Part shown: piece after piece, positions 46,693 through 57,900 of the stretch | Numbering within the stretch: position 1 is the first letter of the stretch | Layout: every line of letters begins with the position of its first letter | NCBI GenBank assembly: GCA_018806915.1 | Contig: JAGKQI010000105.1 | Span: forward strand, 868,001-932,000 | Direction: 5' to 3' | DNA from: Phytophthora colocasiae | Lineage: Eukaryota > Oomycota > Peronosporomycetes > Peronosporales > Peronosporaceae | Length of the DNA stretch: 64,000 bases | The notes under the pieces: generated by a model | The model's input: only the letters and a program-made list of their open reading frames with translations | Database searches by the model: none | What the model was told of the DNA's origin: nothing | Translations under genes and position numbers: made by a program

Positions 46693-48851
46693 GACATTCA
46701 CCACTTGATAAAATTTGGGGCACTAGCCTACGTGCACACCAAGGTCGGAGCGGCAAGATGACAATTGCCGGGTGGGGTTTGTACTGGGTTTTCGAGAGGG
46801 ACAACTTGGGTGTAAGGTGTACTACCCCAGTGAGCATTCTGTACAATTTAGAGGTCAAGTCACTGTCAACGAGAAAATTCTCTACCGAAACAGACATGAA
46901 GCTGATACATTTGACAAGTCTGTCAATGAGTGGGCGAGAGAACAATACCCGGATCAAACTACAGACGGAAGAGCTGATTACGACTTACCAGTCGTAGGGG
47001 GGGGCGTAAAGGTGAAATACCGGAACAAAGTACGACGACGATAAGCCCCAAGAGAGATGGTGAGGTGCAGCGAGAAGCGAGTTGGCTAAGACGAGAACCT
47101 CCTAAAATGACGGAGAATATGGTGTTCGAAGTTACAGAAGAACACCAGAGCTCAGAACCTCCTGCTGAGCATGAACGGAAGACTGGTCTTGTCGAAGTTG
47201 ACGTGCCGGAGACGCCAAGCGAGTTGGACGACATGGGATTTGCTGTATTTGCTGCTCTCGCGTACGTGACAGTACTGTTCGAGCAAAACAAAGATCGAGT
47301 CCATGAGTGGCATGCGTCTGAAGTAAAGCTGCCGCGGTCATTCAAGGAAGCAATGGAATCACCACAAAGTCAAGAATGGTGGAAGGGTATGGAGCGGGAG
47401 ATAGCTGCCATGGTCGAGAAAGATGTCCTCGAACTAGTACCTGAAACAGAAGTTCCTGAAGGCAAGAAGGCGCTGGGTACGATGTGGCGGTACCAAGTGA
47501 AGACGAATGATACTGGAGAAATTACTCGTTTCCGTCCTCGACTGTGTGCCAGAGGTGATCGCCAAGAACCTGGAATTGATGTGTTTTGCTGAATCTAGAT
47601 CCCTTCCATTGTGATATCAACACGGCATACTTGAACGCGAAGCTCAAGATAGTTCACTACATTCGGAGAATTGCAGGATTCCCTATTGATAAAGGGTGGG
47701 TGTACAAGGTGAAAAATGCACTGTATGGACTGCACCAAAGTAGCAAAGAATGGAATGATGAACTGCACACTTGGCTGACAGAGCGTGAATGGCAACAGAG
47801 TACTACGGAGCCATGTCTGTACTCGTACAGGAAGGACGGAGTTGCCGTGATTCTTTTCGATGACTTGGTGTGTGGGACAAACGATGAGGACTGGAAGAAG
47901 AAGTTCTTCGAGGAGCTGAACCAGAGCTACGGGATTAAGGACCAAGGACGGTTGCACAACTACTTGGGTATTCAGGTAGAGGCTGATAAGTCAAAATACG
48001 CAAAGGAAGTTCTCGAGCGATTTGGGTTTGGGAGTGCGCATGGTAGCCGGTCACCTATGGAGACGAACTTGAAGCTGAAGAGTGCTGTTGACGGAGACGA
48101 AGAGCCCGGAATTTTCTATCGAGCTGCTATTGGGTCACTAATGTACCTCGCTACGAGTACACGTCCTGACTTGGCTTATTGTGTTGGGTATTTGAGCAGA
48201 TTTACCGAGAAGCCAAATAAATCTCACGGTGGAGTAGTAAAAAGAGTGCTTCGGTATCTCGCAGCAACACAAGAACGAGGCATCTACTTTGGGAAACAAG
48301 GTGGCGAGAAGACGATAAAAATCGATGGATTTTGTGACGCCGACTGGGGAAATTGTCCAGATACCCGTAAGAGCATTACCGGATACGTCATGGTGGTGGC
48401 TGGAGGACCTGTTGCTTGGGCATCGCGTCGGCAGAGTGTGGTGGCTCAAAGTACAGCTGAAGCTGAATACGTAGCCTCTTGTGAAGCGTGCCAAGAAGGA
48501 CGAGCTTTGACCAATATTTTGCTGGAGATCGTGCCTAATTACCTTGTGAAGTTTGATTTGGGTGTTGACAATCAAGCGGCGTTGGCACTAGCAGATCATC
48601 CTACCTATAGCCGAAAGACGCGACACATTGAGCTAAGATATCACTACGTGCGAGAACAATCTGCACAAGGAGCTGTGAAGTTGCGGAAGGTGGATAGAGG
48701 CGAAAATCCTGCGGACCTATTCACTAAACCGCTGAACGCGATGAAAATTAGCCAGCTGATGAAGATGATTAATATGCGCCCTGATGTGCAAGCTACACCT
48801 CGGGAGTTACGACGAGCTGCATTCAGTGAGGCGAATGAACCAGGGAAGTGA
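46693..48851 (+). pseudogene. Copia C1 pol: integrase tail, RT, RNase H (5'-truncated)
   Basis: It starts inside the integrase tail (IHHLIKFGALAYVHTKVG, then GFREGQLGCKVYYPSEHS), which aligns with Copia D. RT begins in 47065-47592 (SFKEAMESPQSQEWWKGM, LGTMWRYQVKTNDTG). A stop and a deletion remove the segment before DPFHCDINTAYLNAKL (from 47586). The RT active site reads ILFDDLV instead of the usual YVDD, lacking one residue. RNase H (GFCDADWGN, STAEAEYVASCEA, ADLFTKPL) is complete, with TGA at 48849. It is dead in RT and has no gag, PR or IN core. Confidence 0.87.
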
Positions 48852-48869
48852 GGATTCCGAAGCAGAATT

Positions 48870-48886
48870 GTCTTCAGAGGGCGGCG
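48870..48886 (+). other. Polypurine tract of Copia C1
   Basis: CAGAGGGCGGCG lies directly before the LTR. Confidence 0.6.
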
Positions 48887-49137
48887 TGTTGCAACTCTGC
48901 TCATTTTCAGGTTGCTGGTAGCGAGAATGACGATGTAGTGTCAATCGAGGCTGGTGAGAGCTGCGAAAGGGATTGAACAAGATCTACAGGAGCTGCGAGC
49001 AACTATCGTGCATGTTAGGAAGGAGAGGTTGGTTAGCAACCTCAGAGTCGAATCTGCGCAGGAGAGCACAGAGAAAGCGAGAAGATAATCCCTGAATAAG
49101 GTTTTGTTCAGGAAGAGAGCGACTTCGTAACAACAAT
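48887..49137 (+). repeat. 3' LTR of Copia C1
   Basis: About 251 bp, from TGTTGCAACTC to CGTAACAACA (TG...CA with matching TGTTG/CAACA ends), directly after the polypurine tract. No second copy is in the window, so the boundaries rest on the termini and on Copia D sequence starting right after it. Confidence 0.7.
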
Positions 49138-49149
49138 ATCCATCAATAA

Positions 49150-50883
49150 TCAACTCTGGCTTCTTCTTGGCTGACTTGTTTTGGGTGTACACAATTCCTT
49201 GCGTCTTGGTACCAACAAGGTACCTGAGCACTCTCTTGGCCGCACCAATGTGCTGCTGTGTTGGTTTTGGACGTACCGACTGAGCTGTCCAACGGAGAAC
49301 GCGAGGTCCGGCCGTGTACAGGTCGTCAAGTACATGAGGGATCCGACAAGTTCACGGTACGGGAACTTCTTGCCGTTTGCAGGCTTCTCCTTGCGTTGAT
49401 CCACCTCATCGTCTTTCACGCTCAGACGCATGTTGGTCTCCATAGGAATTCTGCTTGGGTGAGCGTCCACAAAACTGAACCGCTCGATAATACCTTCGCA
49501 GTACTTAGTCTGATGAATCTTGATTGAATATGCATTCTGCTCCACTTGCACGCCGAGGTATGTGTTGAGAAGACCTTGATCCTTAAGACCGTAGTCGTTG
49601 TCAAGCTGCTCAAACATCCTCTTCTTGACCTCAACGTTGTTCGTCGCGCACAAAATATCATCAACGTACAGAAGTACGATAGCGAATTCGTCGTCTTTGT
49701 CATAGAAATAAAGGCACGGCTCGGTCTCACACTGCTTGAAACCGTGGTCCAGGAACCAGCGATTCACCTCACTGTTCCATTCTCTGCCGGACTGGCGTAG
49801 CCCGTACAAAGCCTTCTCGATGACGTAGATCATGCCATCATCGTCACATGGATAGCCTTCCACCTCTTCCAAATACTGCTTGATACCTAACGCAGCGTTG
49901 AGGTAGGCCGTGTTGATGTCTCCTTGGTAGATTGCTAAGTTCAACAGGATACACACAGCAACGAACGTCCTGAATGTTGCCATGCGTGCCACAGGAGAAA
50001 ACGTGTCCGTGAAGTCGATGCCAAAAAATCGCTGCTTGTCGCCGCGAGCAACAACGCGTGGTCGGTACCTCACAAGGTGATCTGTCTTCACGTCAAAGAC
50101 CCACATGGTCTTAATGGTCTGCTGGCCACTGGGTAATTCTGTGCGTGAAATCTGCCGTAGTACACCTTTGGCTTTCAATGCAGCCATCTCTGCGTCCATA
50201 GCTTCACGCCAAAACTTAGCCTGCTTGGAACGCATCGCTTGCCTGTAGTTCTTAGGTATTTTGATGTCACTCTCACGTAGTCCACCGTTACCGCGGCGAT
50301 CTGCGTGCAGTGCCTTGAACGCTGAGTACACATCGTAGTCCTCAAGCCGTTCGAGTTTGTGGTTCTCCGGAACTTCACGAAGTCCCGTGCGTCTCGTTGC
50401 GTCTGCAAGTTTGACCTTTGTACGCTTCTTGTCACGCGTACGACGAACCTCTTCGTCTCTGGGATGCACCTTTCCTATCAGCATCTGCGATGGAATTGCT
50501 AGTTCAGTGTTTCTGGCTGGCGCTGGCAGTTCACTCCCATCATCACTTGCCCCGCTATCACATTGTGCCTCATGAGCGTCACTCGGATCAAACAGATAGT
50601 CGTATTCCTCGTCCACTTCTAGGCCACCCTCAGTTTCCTCGGGCATAGAAGCCAAATCCGACCCGTGACTAGTTACTCCGGGCTGTTCATCAACTGCATC
50701 ACCACAGTAATCGTCATGTTCATCAGTTTCACTATCTGCTTCACCACCAGCATCACTCTCTGCTTGCGCCAGATTACTTGCAGCATCATCATCGACACCA
50801 ACAGCTTCTGCATCCACGCCCTCCTGCGTTTCACACGCACCATAGTCGGGCAGTGAGCTGTTTCGCAGGATATCATCCCACAA
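49150..50883 (-). pseudogene. Copia D reverse transcriptase and RNase H start
   Basis: A 577-codon frame: acidic linker (DDYCGDAVDEQ, EVDEEYDYLFDPSD), then RT (NYRQAMRSKQAKFWREAMDA, KTMWVFDVKTDH, DFTDTFSPVARMATF, QGDINTAYLNAAL, LLYVDDILCATN, YGLKDQGLLNTYLG) and the pre-RNase H motif (GSLMYLTTCTRPDLAF). A shift near 49255 sends the end to another frame (MLRYLVGTKTQGIVYT), which is cut off at 49139. The first codon is GTG, and the frame continues from the integrase frame after a shift near 50875. Confidence 0.86.
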
Positions 50884-52215
50884 ATTGCTGGTCTTTTTCC
50901 GCTAAGTCGCTGCTAGGACCGCTCCCGTCAACCTTGGGAACCACGCTATTGCGCACCATGTCGTCCCACAGCACTTGCTCATTTTCGTCGAGATCATCCA
51001 CAGTCTGCATCTCGATGTTACTGTCTTCACTGTCACTTTCTTCGTCGTCGAGATCTCCATCCTGAATATACTCGTCGAAAGTCTGCAGCCATTTGTTTAC
51101 CTTAGTCTTGAACTCGCTGCCGTAGCGGTTCTTGTACTTGATGGACTCGTTCACCTTCACATCAGCCACGAAACCCTTCTGGTGCTCAGTAGGAAAATAT
51201 ACCTGGCATCCGACAACGTCTTCTTGATAGCCGATGAGAAAGCCCACCTTGAAGTTTACTTCCAGTTTCTTGCGCTTGGCGAGTGGCGTGTGGCAGTACA
51301 CTAACGATCCAAACGTTCGGATGTGATGAATATCCAGCTTGGCACCGTACATCATCTCATACGGAGTCCTCCCTGCGCCCTTGCAGAAACTCGGTTCTTG
51401 ATGTAGACAGTCGTCTGCAATGCATGCATCCAAAATGATCTCGGTAGCCCCGAGTCGTGCATCATTGTCTTTACCATACCAATTAAAGTCTGGTGTGTGC
51501 GCTCTACAAGATTTAGTTGGGATGACTTTGGACCAACCTTGGTGTGGACAATGCCCTTCTTGGCATACCACCGCTCGATGGTGTTGTTGCAGAACTCTGC
51601 ACCCTTGTCCGTTAGCACTTGCTTCACCGGTCCGGCAACCTCATCATGCTCATCACTGGACTCCTCAGTGATCCACCGCCGAGTCACTACAGTGTCAACT
51701 CTGCGTCCGTGTTGCCGCTCAGCCCACGCGATGTACTGCTTCATATATCCGTTAACCTCGTCTTCAGACTTAGACTTGAGCAGATACGTAGTCACGAAAC
51801 GCGAAAATCCGTCCATCACGACTAGCACTGCACTGTACTGCGTGCCATTGTGTAGCCCAGGAATCAATAAGTCGGCGAAAATCATGTCGTTCACCTTCGC
51901 GATATTCCGTTCGAGACTCTTCTTGAATGTCTTGCGTCTCTGCTTGCCGAAATGACAGTCAGCGCAATCCATCTTGCCACGCTTCTTCAGCATAATGCCC
52001 TTGGCCATTCCACGATCGACCATCAGGCGAATATATTCTGGACAGGTGTGCTCTAGACGCGCGTGCCAAACATCGATGTCCTCGACTCCGTCGGTCACCG
52101 CAAAATTTGCCACTACTTGCCTCTTCACAACAGTGGTCTTCCTGTCGACTTTGTTGCCACCAACGTTGTGCGCGGTAAAAGCCCACAGTCGATGTTCATG
52201 CACAGCACGAAGCAC
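50873..52215 (-). pseudogene. Copia D integrase
   Basis: The first frame (52215-51352) has the zinc finger (WHARLEH, CADCHFGK) and the catalytic core DDE (FADLLIPGL, VLTDKGAEF, NLVERTHQT). A 1-bp change near 51390 moves the C-terminal part to the second frame (51571-50873: GRTPYEMMYGAKLDIHHIRTFGSLVY, VGFLIGYQEDVVGCQVYFPTEH). It inserts element cDNA in the host genome. Confidence 0.86.
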
Positions 52216-52654
52216 TTCGATCGAACATCATACCAAACATCAAGGTTTCCTGGTCCCACGACATCTTGAAGCCATGCTCCAGTGCTTGTCCGGGTGAGAA
52301 GAGGTTACATCCAGCTTTTGGTACGTATAGCACGTCTTCGAGGTACACGAGAACCATCTCTTCATCTATCACTGTAGCGAGCACAATGGTACCAAAACCC
52401 TCAGCCTTGGCGTCAACACCGTCTGCGAATCCCGAGATACTTGGGTTCCAGTTACTGTCCTCCATTCTGTTCAGCACCGTGAAATATTCCTTGCACGCCA
52501 CGATGTGCACGTTGGTTCCGCTGTCGAAATACCAACGGCCTGCGTCGTAATCCTTTGCGACTCTCTTGACAACTTCGCCCACAACCACGTCACGCTTGTG
52601 CCCGGTGCAGCTCACCTTGTAAGCGATACACTTTCTGCGCCTTGGTGGCATCAT
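52196..52654 (-). pseudogene. Copia D protease
   Basis: The frame reads WYFDSGTNVHIVACKEYF (active-site DSGT), then GTIVLATVIDEEMVLVYLEDVLYVPKAGCNLFSPGQ. It overlaps and is out of frame with the Gag frame. The region between Gag and protease, including any zinc knuckle, appears deleted near 52600. Confidence 0.82.
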
Positions 52655-52985
52655 TCTTCTTGCCTTCGTAGATATTGCAGAGCTCAGCCCACATGTCTGT
52701 TCCAGACTCCTTGTCTATCAGCTGCTGGGCGAGTCTCTTCGTCAGCGAACCCATGATCAGCATCTGGATCATCCTTCTTGTCGTCACTCCAGGTTGTGCG
52801 GTCTTGACCTTGCCTTCTGCTATGTCCAGCAGCAAGCTCTTCTGGAACACGATCTTCATGCTCTTCTTGTAGAACAGCCAGTTCTCGCCGTCCCAGTTGA
52901 CTGGATTGCCGGAAGAGTTGATCCGGAACGTCTTGCCCGTCTTGCTCTTGCGACGATCGTCATCGGAGTCGGACGCGGATGACAT
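52590..52985 (-). pseudogene. Copia D Gag (shortened)
   Basis: ATG at 52985 (MSSASDSDDDRRKSKTGKTF). It has the Copia Gag pattern WDGENWLFYKKSMKIVF, then MIQMLIMGSLTKRLAQQL, DMWAELCNIYEGK. Only 131 codons, about half the usual length. It ends ELHRAQA just before the protease frame, so the 3' half is lost. Confidence 0.8.
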
Positions 52986-53030
52986 CTTGTCGTTGTAGTG
53001 CAGTTCACCAACGTGTAGCGCAGCGCGAGG

Positions 53031-53048
53031 TACTTGGGCTCATAACCC
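53031..53048 (-). other. Primer binding site of Copia D (internal tRNA-iMet type)
   Basis: The minus strand reads GGGTTATGAGCCCAAGTA next to the LTR, the same primer site as family B with one more matching base. Confidence 0.78.
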
Positions 53049-53360
53049 TAACGGAGCGCGGATCGAACTCACTCACAAACAACTTGTTACTCTTAGGGTA
53101 ACTTTCGGACTGAGGACGCACGTCCACGTGCGGACTCCCTATGCCTTTTTACCATTCTGCTTCTAGTTCCAGAAGCTGATTTCAACTTCACTTCGTTGTG
53201 ACAAGAGATGATACGGTTTCCAACACTACTCGTGTGTGCCACACCATTATGTACCCACATAAATGTATCCATGAGTGTCACACACCATTATGTACCCACC
53301 AAAATGTACCCATGTGTGTCACACACCAACAAGAAACATTCGTGTAACATCCCCGTTACA
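53049..53360 (-). repeat. 5' LTR of Copia D
   Basis: About 312 bp. On the minus strand it starts TGTAACGGGGATGTTACACG and ends CTCCGTTA (not the canonical CA). It contains two diverged copies of a CACACCATTATGTACCCAC motif (53235-53300). The boundary at 53049 is set by the PBS. Confidence 0.68.
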
Positions 53361-53394
53361 TTTAGACTTCTAAACGACTACGCGTTTCTTCTGA

Positions 53395-53399
53395 ACTTT
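53395..53399. repeat. Left TSD (ACTTT) of Gypsy C
   Basis: ACTTT precedes the LTR and recurs at 61234-61238. Confidence 0.9.
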
Positions 53400-53863
53400 T
53401 GTAATGGGTCTACCTAGACTATTAGATGGCGTACACGTGCGCTTACGTATATGAGGAAGCGTGCAATTAGAATAGAGTTAAGTTAAGTACATGTATACTT
53501 ATTTAAATAAGTATAATTAAATCAAATTTAACTAAATTAAACTGCAAAATACCGTAAAATGAGAACTGTTATTGAATTTGGCATAAGCCAATTATGGACC
53601 TCCTAAACTGTTTATTATCTATTTCTAAAGGGTCTGCCAACGTGTGGTTGGCAGAAACTCTGCTCAGTGATTGGTAGAAATCCGTTACTTTCTACCAATA
53701 ATATGCACAAATGCACACGAACCATCCAATAATGTGGTTCGCCCATGTATCCATTGGTGTGTACAGCACACCAAGGTCTGAGGCCCATTTCCAACCTCTA
53801 ACAGTTATCCTAACTGTTCGAGTTACAAGTGGTACAACCACTTGTACGTGTAACCCCGTTACA
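53400..53863 (-). repeat. 3' LTR of Gypsy C
   Basis: 464 bp. The plus strand runs from TGTAATGGG to CCCCGTTACA. Inverted repeats include TTGGTAGAAA / TTTCTACCAA (53671-53698) and ACAAGTGG / CCACTTGT (53825-53845). Confidence 0.94.
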
Positions 53864-53876
53864 CCATCCCTCCGTT
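53864..53876 (-). other. Polypurine tract of Gypsy C
   Basis: The minus strand reads AACGGAGGGATGG immediately before the 3' LTR. Confidence 0.75.
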
Positions 53877-53964
53877 AAGATTTGACGTATCGGTCTCGAT
53901 ACGTCAATCAACAGAACTTGACAAGACCGTCAAGTTCCCAAGAGAAATCCGAGTTCATTTCGCG

Positions 53965-54965
53965 ATGGACTCGCCAACGCCCACGTCTCTGTCCGCTTCT
54001 GCGGACGCGCAAGCCTCACCTGCTGCCTCTGCAGCAGGAACGACAACCTCAGCAGTGCCTACTAGCACTGCTGCTTCCAGCGGTTCGACAGAGAAGCTCT
54101 CTGTCACCAAGTACCATGCTCTCCACGAGGAGAAGCAAGCGAAGAAGACTTCTGCTTCGCTAGCAGGGATCAAACACCCTGCTGGCGTATCGGGAGCGCG
54201 TTGCTCCAGCTCGCGATCGCTACTACACTTACACCACTCGTGGTAAGTGTGAACGCCTCCATGATCTGTCCATGGAAGCGGGGATCGCATGTGCCGTTCC
54301 CTTTGGCACACTCTGCCCGTGTTGCCAACCCTTGGCAACACGCCTCTCTTAAAGTGATCTCCTGGGGTACACGGTTGTCCGTGTACCCGATCACATCAAA
54401 GAGCCGTGGTCGTATTGTGCCACGCGAAGCTCCGAGTGCTGTGGCTGACCGCAGCACTCCTCGTGCAGGGATTACCCCTGCAAGTTATGGTGGGCTTCGT
54501 ACGCCATCACCATTTCCGGAACGTCCTCCATCAGGACGTTCCGCGGCTCCCATGTATCTCGATGGGGAGGAAATCCTCTCCAACGAATACGAAAACGAAC
54601 CCCTTGAGAGTTCGTTCTCTTATGAGCCACGATCCGCTCAACAATCCAGCGGATCGCTCCACGCGCGTCGCGCAACGGCGGCGGAGGGGGCGGGAACACT
54701 CCCTCCGTATGGTCATCGCTATGACCATGACGACCGTGCTCTGCACGATCGAGTTGCTGCGCTGGAGCAGACACAGAGCGCTGAGATAGCGGCTCTGAAG
54801 CAGGAGGTTCGTGTCCTCCGTGCTGAGGTCTGTGAGGCAGCTCAGACTGCCTCGAACCTCTCGTCCGGTCTTGGGACGAGAGTGAGCCGGTTGATCGACC
54901 GTGTCGACGGTCTCGAGAAGGCCTTTCAGGCCTCTCGCACTACTCAGTCGGACTACCAACCCTAG
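53965..54965 (+). other. Antisense open frames in Gypsy C 3' region, coiled-coil-like
   Basis: The plus strand, opposite to gag-pol, is open in successive frames: ATG at 53965 (MDSPTPTSLSASADAQ, EKLSVTKYHALHEEKQ) to 54246, an overlapping frame near 54185-54352 (VAPARDRYYTYTTRGKCERLHD, FGTLCPCC), then 54352-54965 (EYENEPLESSFSYEPRS, RVAALEQTQSAEIAALKQEV). The last part has heptad-like Leu/Ala spacing typical of a coiled coil. GTAAGTGT at 54242 resembles a splice donor. It could be a degenerate antisense gene, a spliced gene, or chance openness opposite the chromodomain. Confidence 0.35.
54472..54939 (-). CDS. Gypsy C chromodomain, in frame with pol after a TAG
   Basis: The pol frame continues after the TAG at 54942-54940 with no other stop, through a linker (QSELPHRPQHGGHEP, PPPPPPLRDARG) to a chromodomain: IRWIVERIVAHKRTN, VRFRIRWRGFPPHRDTWEP, LMEDVPEM. 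The aromatic positions (W, W, W) of the methyl-lysine cage are present. It would guide integration to histone-marked chromatin. It is expressed only by readthrough, or lost in this copy. Confidence 0.75.
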   Translation of the reverse strand, partial: CERPERPSRDRRHGRSTGSLSSQDRTRGSRQSELPHRPQHGGHEPPASEPLSQRSVSAPAQQLDRAEHGRHGHSDDHTEGVFPPPPPPLRDARGAIRWIVERIVAHKRTNSQGVRFRIRWRGFPPHRDTWEPRNVLMEDVPEMVMAYEAHHNLQG

Positions 54966-57900
54966 GTAGTCCGTGCTGCACGTACGGCTTCAACCGCCCG
55001 ACGTAGAAGGTCGGTTGGAGCCTCATGCTGGACGGTATGTCCAGCCGGTACGCGTTGCCGTGCCGTTTAAGTACTTTGAACGACCCAATGAATCTTGGAG
55101 CAAGCAAGCTTGCTCCAAAGTCAGACACTGCATGTCTAGGTAGGTTTTGTGTAGCTAACAAAACTAATGAACCATTTTCGAATTCATTTGTGTTGCCTCT
55201 ACCAACAGTATCAGCGTTCAGCTTCTGTCGATCGACAGAAGCTGCGATAGCATCCTGGACAAACCGTATGACGGCTTGTCTTCGCTGGACAAAGTCTAGC
55301 GCACCCGAGCTGAATCCATTCAGCTTGTCGCCCTTGTCAGCAGCAGGCCCTGCCTGCTCGCTATCATCTCTCATGTCTGTGCCCGGCACAGACATCGCGC
55401 GCTCGTTCCTGCTCGAACGAGACGTCGCACGCGTCACCGCAGCTGATAGTGTGCTGCTATCAGTTGTATTCTGCGGTTGTTCGGACGCAACCGTAGATCC
55501 TCCCCCACTTAAGGAGGAAGCTACCCTGCCGAGCATGCTCGGCAATCGTGGATGCCTCATGGCGTTCACGTAGAACGGTGTATGCCCTGTCGAGGCATGC
55601 ACCGAGTTGTTGATGGCAAACTCTGCCATCGGCAAGCACTCGATCCAATGCGGGAACGAGTGAGCGTAGCTCTTCAACGTGTCACCCAGTACACGGTTGA
55701 CACGTTCGGTCTGTCCGTCCGTCTGCGGATGATCCGCAGTCGACATTGACAATTGTGAACCAAGAAGTGTAAACACTTCTTGCCAGAACCGCGCTGTGAA
55801 GCGTGGATCACGGTCCGACACAATGTCGAGCGGCATGCCATGGTGTTTGAACACCATGTCAACAAACAGTCGCGCAGTCTGCGCGGCTGTAACAGTAGCC
55901 GGGACGGCAGCAAGATGAACCATCTTGCTGAATCGGTCCACAAAGACAACGATGCCCGTCCTCCGCTTGCCGTCAGGCGGAAGACCGAAGACAAAGTCCA
56001 TGGACATGGACTGCCAACACTCCGACGGAGTCGGTAGTGATTGAAGAGGAGCCTGCGAGAACTGCGCAGGCTTCACGCGTTGACAAACCTCGCAAGCACG
56101 TACGTACTTGCGCACCCACTTGTACTGGTGGTGCCAGTAGAAGTCACGCGTGAGAAGAGTGTATGTCTTCTCACGACCCGGATGCCCTGCCGTGGGGGCA
56201 TCGTGATACTCGAACATGATCCTCAACCGGAGGTCATGATCATTCGGAACGACAATGCGATCCGCATTGTCGTCGACTGCACTGTACAACAGTAGGCCTT
56301 CGTGTACACGATAGCGGTGTACACGAGCTCGAAGATGAGGGGTTAGCTTCCGACGTGCCACGTCGGAAGGTGCTGCGAGGAACTCCAGCAGCCCCTTCGC
56401 GTCTGCATCCCTTGCATACGCGTTCTTCACGTCGTCAATCAACGTTGACGACGGCACACTTGTCTTCACGACGCCAACGCAGTTGGCGTCGACCGTCTCC
56501 GCATAGTCAGGTCGACGCGATAACGCGTCGGCCACTACGTTGAGTCTTCCGGGTTTGTACTCCACCCGGAAGTTGTACTCCGCGAAGAAGGACAACCATC
56601 TCGCCATACGTTGCGAGATGTGCGGCGACTTAATCGCCGTACGCAATGATGCGTGGTCTGTATAGACCACGAACGGTCTACTCCCAAGTAGATACACTCG
56701 GAACTTTGCGAGTGCATACTTCATGGCAAGGAGCTCCTTGTCATGTACGGGATAGTTACGCTCAGCTGGCTTCAGCTGACGCGATTGATAGTAGACTACA
56801 CGATCACGCCCTTCGTGATCGTGCTGCATCAATGCACATCCGATTACAAAGTCGGATGCATCGCACACTACGTGGAATGGACGATCTTGGTCCGCCACGG
56901 CCAAGATCGGCGCTTCAGTCAAGCCCTGCTTGACTGCACCGAATGCATCCTCGCACTCGGTCGTCCAAATCCACTCAGCTTCTTTCTTGAGAAGCTGTGA
57001 CAACGGGCGAATCTTGCCCGCATAGTTCTCCACGTACTTGCACAAGTACGTGGCAAGCCCAAGGAACTGCCTCAGTTCCTTCACATTGGATGGCGTGGGC
57101 CATTCATTGATCACTCTGACCTTCTCTGGGTCAGGGCGCACGCCGTCTTTCCCCACGAGACACCCCAGCACGGGTATCTCGCTCGCCCCGAAGATACACT
57201 TCTTCAGGTTCGCATAGAGCTTATGTTTCCTCATAAGCTCTAGCAGCTTCCGGAGATGCACCTTGTGCATCTCAATGTCCGTCTTCCCGTTCACAGCCCG
57301 GCTGTGGACGAACACGTCGTCGAAGTAGCTCGGTGCGAAGTCGCGCACCGAGCGCAATAGATGTGTCACGCATCTATTGAACGTCGCAGGGGCGTTCTTA
57401 AGTCCCTGTGGCATTACGAGCCACTCCCAAAGCATACCGCTTGGAGTGCTTACCGCTGTGAGAGGGATGTCCCTCTCACGCATGAGGATTTGGTAGAATC
57501 CATCACGCAGATCTAGAGCACTGAAGATAGTGCTCAAGGCCATCGAATCGATGATAACATCTTTTCGCGGTATCGGCGTCTGCGCCGGTATCGTCGCATC
57601 GTTCAGCTTGTTATACGCATGAACGATGCGCCAGCCGCTCTGTGGTTTCTTAACACAGAACGTTGGAGCACTGTGCGGGGACTTTGATTCCCGCACTTGA
57701 CCTGCAAGACGACGACTTTCAAAGAAGTCGTCGATCGCTTGCACTTGTTCACGCGGCAGTGGCCACTGCCGTGTAACACAGTACTTCGTGCCCGGCACGA
57801 GATCAATCTCGTGCTGTACGCCCTTATCCTTCGGAAGCTCCGAAGGAATCTCGTCCGGGAGTACATCCTTGTACTCCCGCAGAATCTCGTAATAGGGACT

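Larger units (their letters stand above)
49139..53360 (-). mobile_element. Copia D: Ty1/Copia element, 3'-truncated
   Basis: 5' LTR (53049-53360), PBS, gag, protease, integrase, RT and the start of RNase H lie on the minus strand. The element stops within RNase H (KPELIIDGY) where the C1 LTR begins. It is a different family from B and related to C1. At least four frame breaks are visible. Confidence 0.87.
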
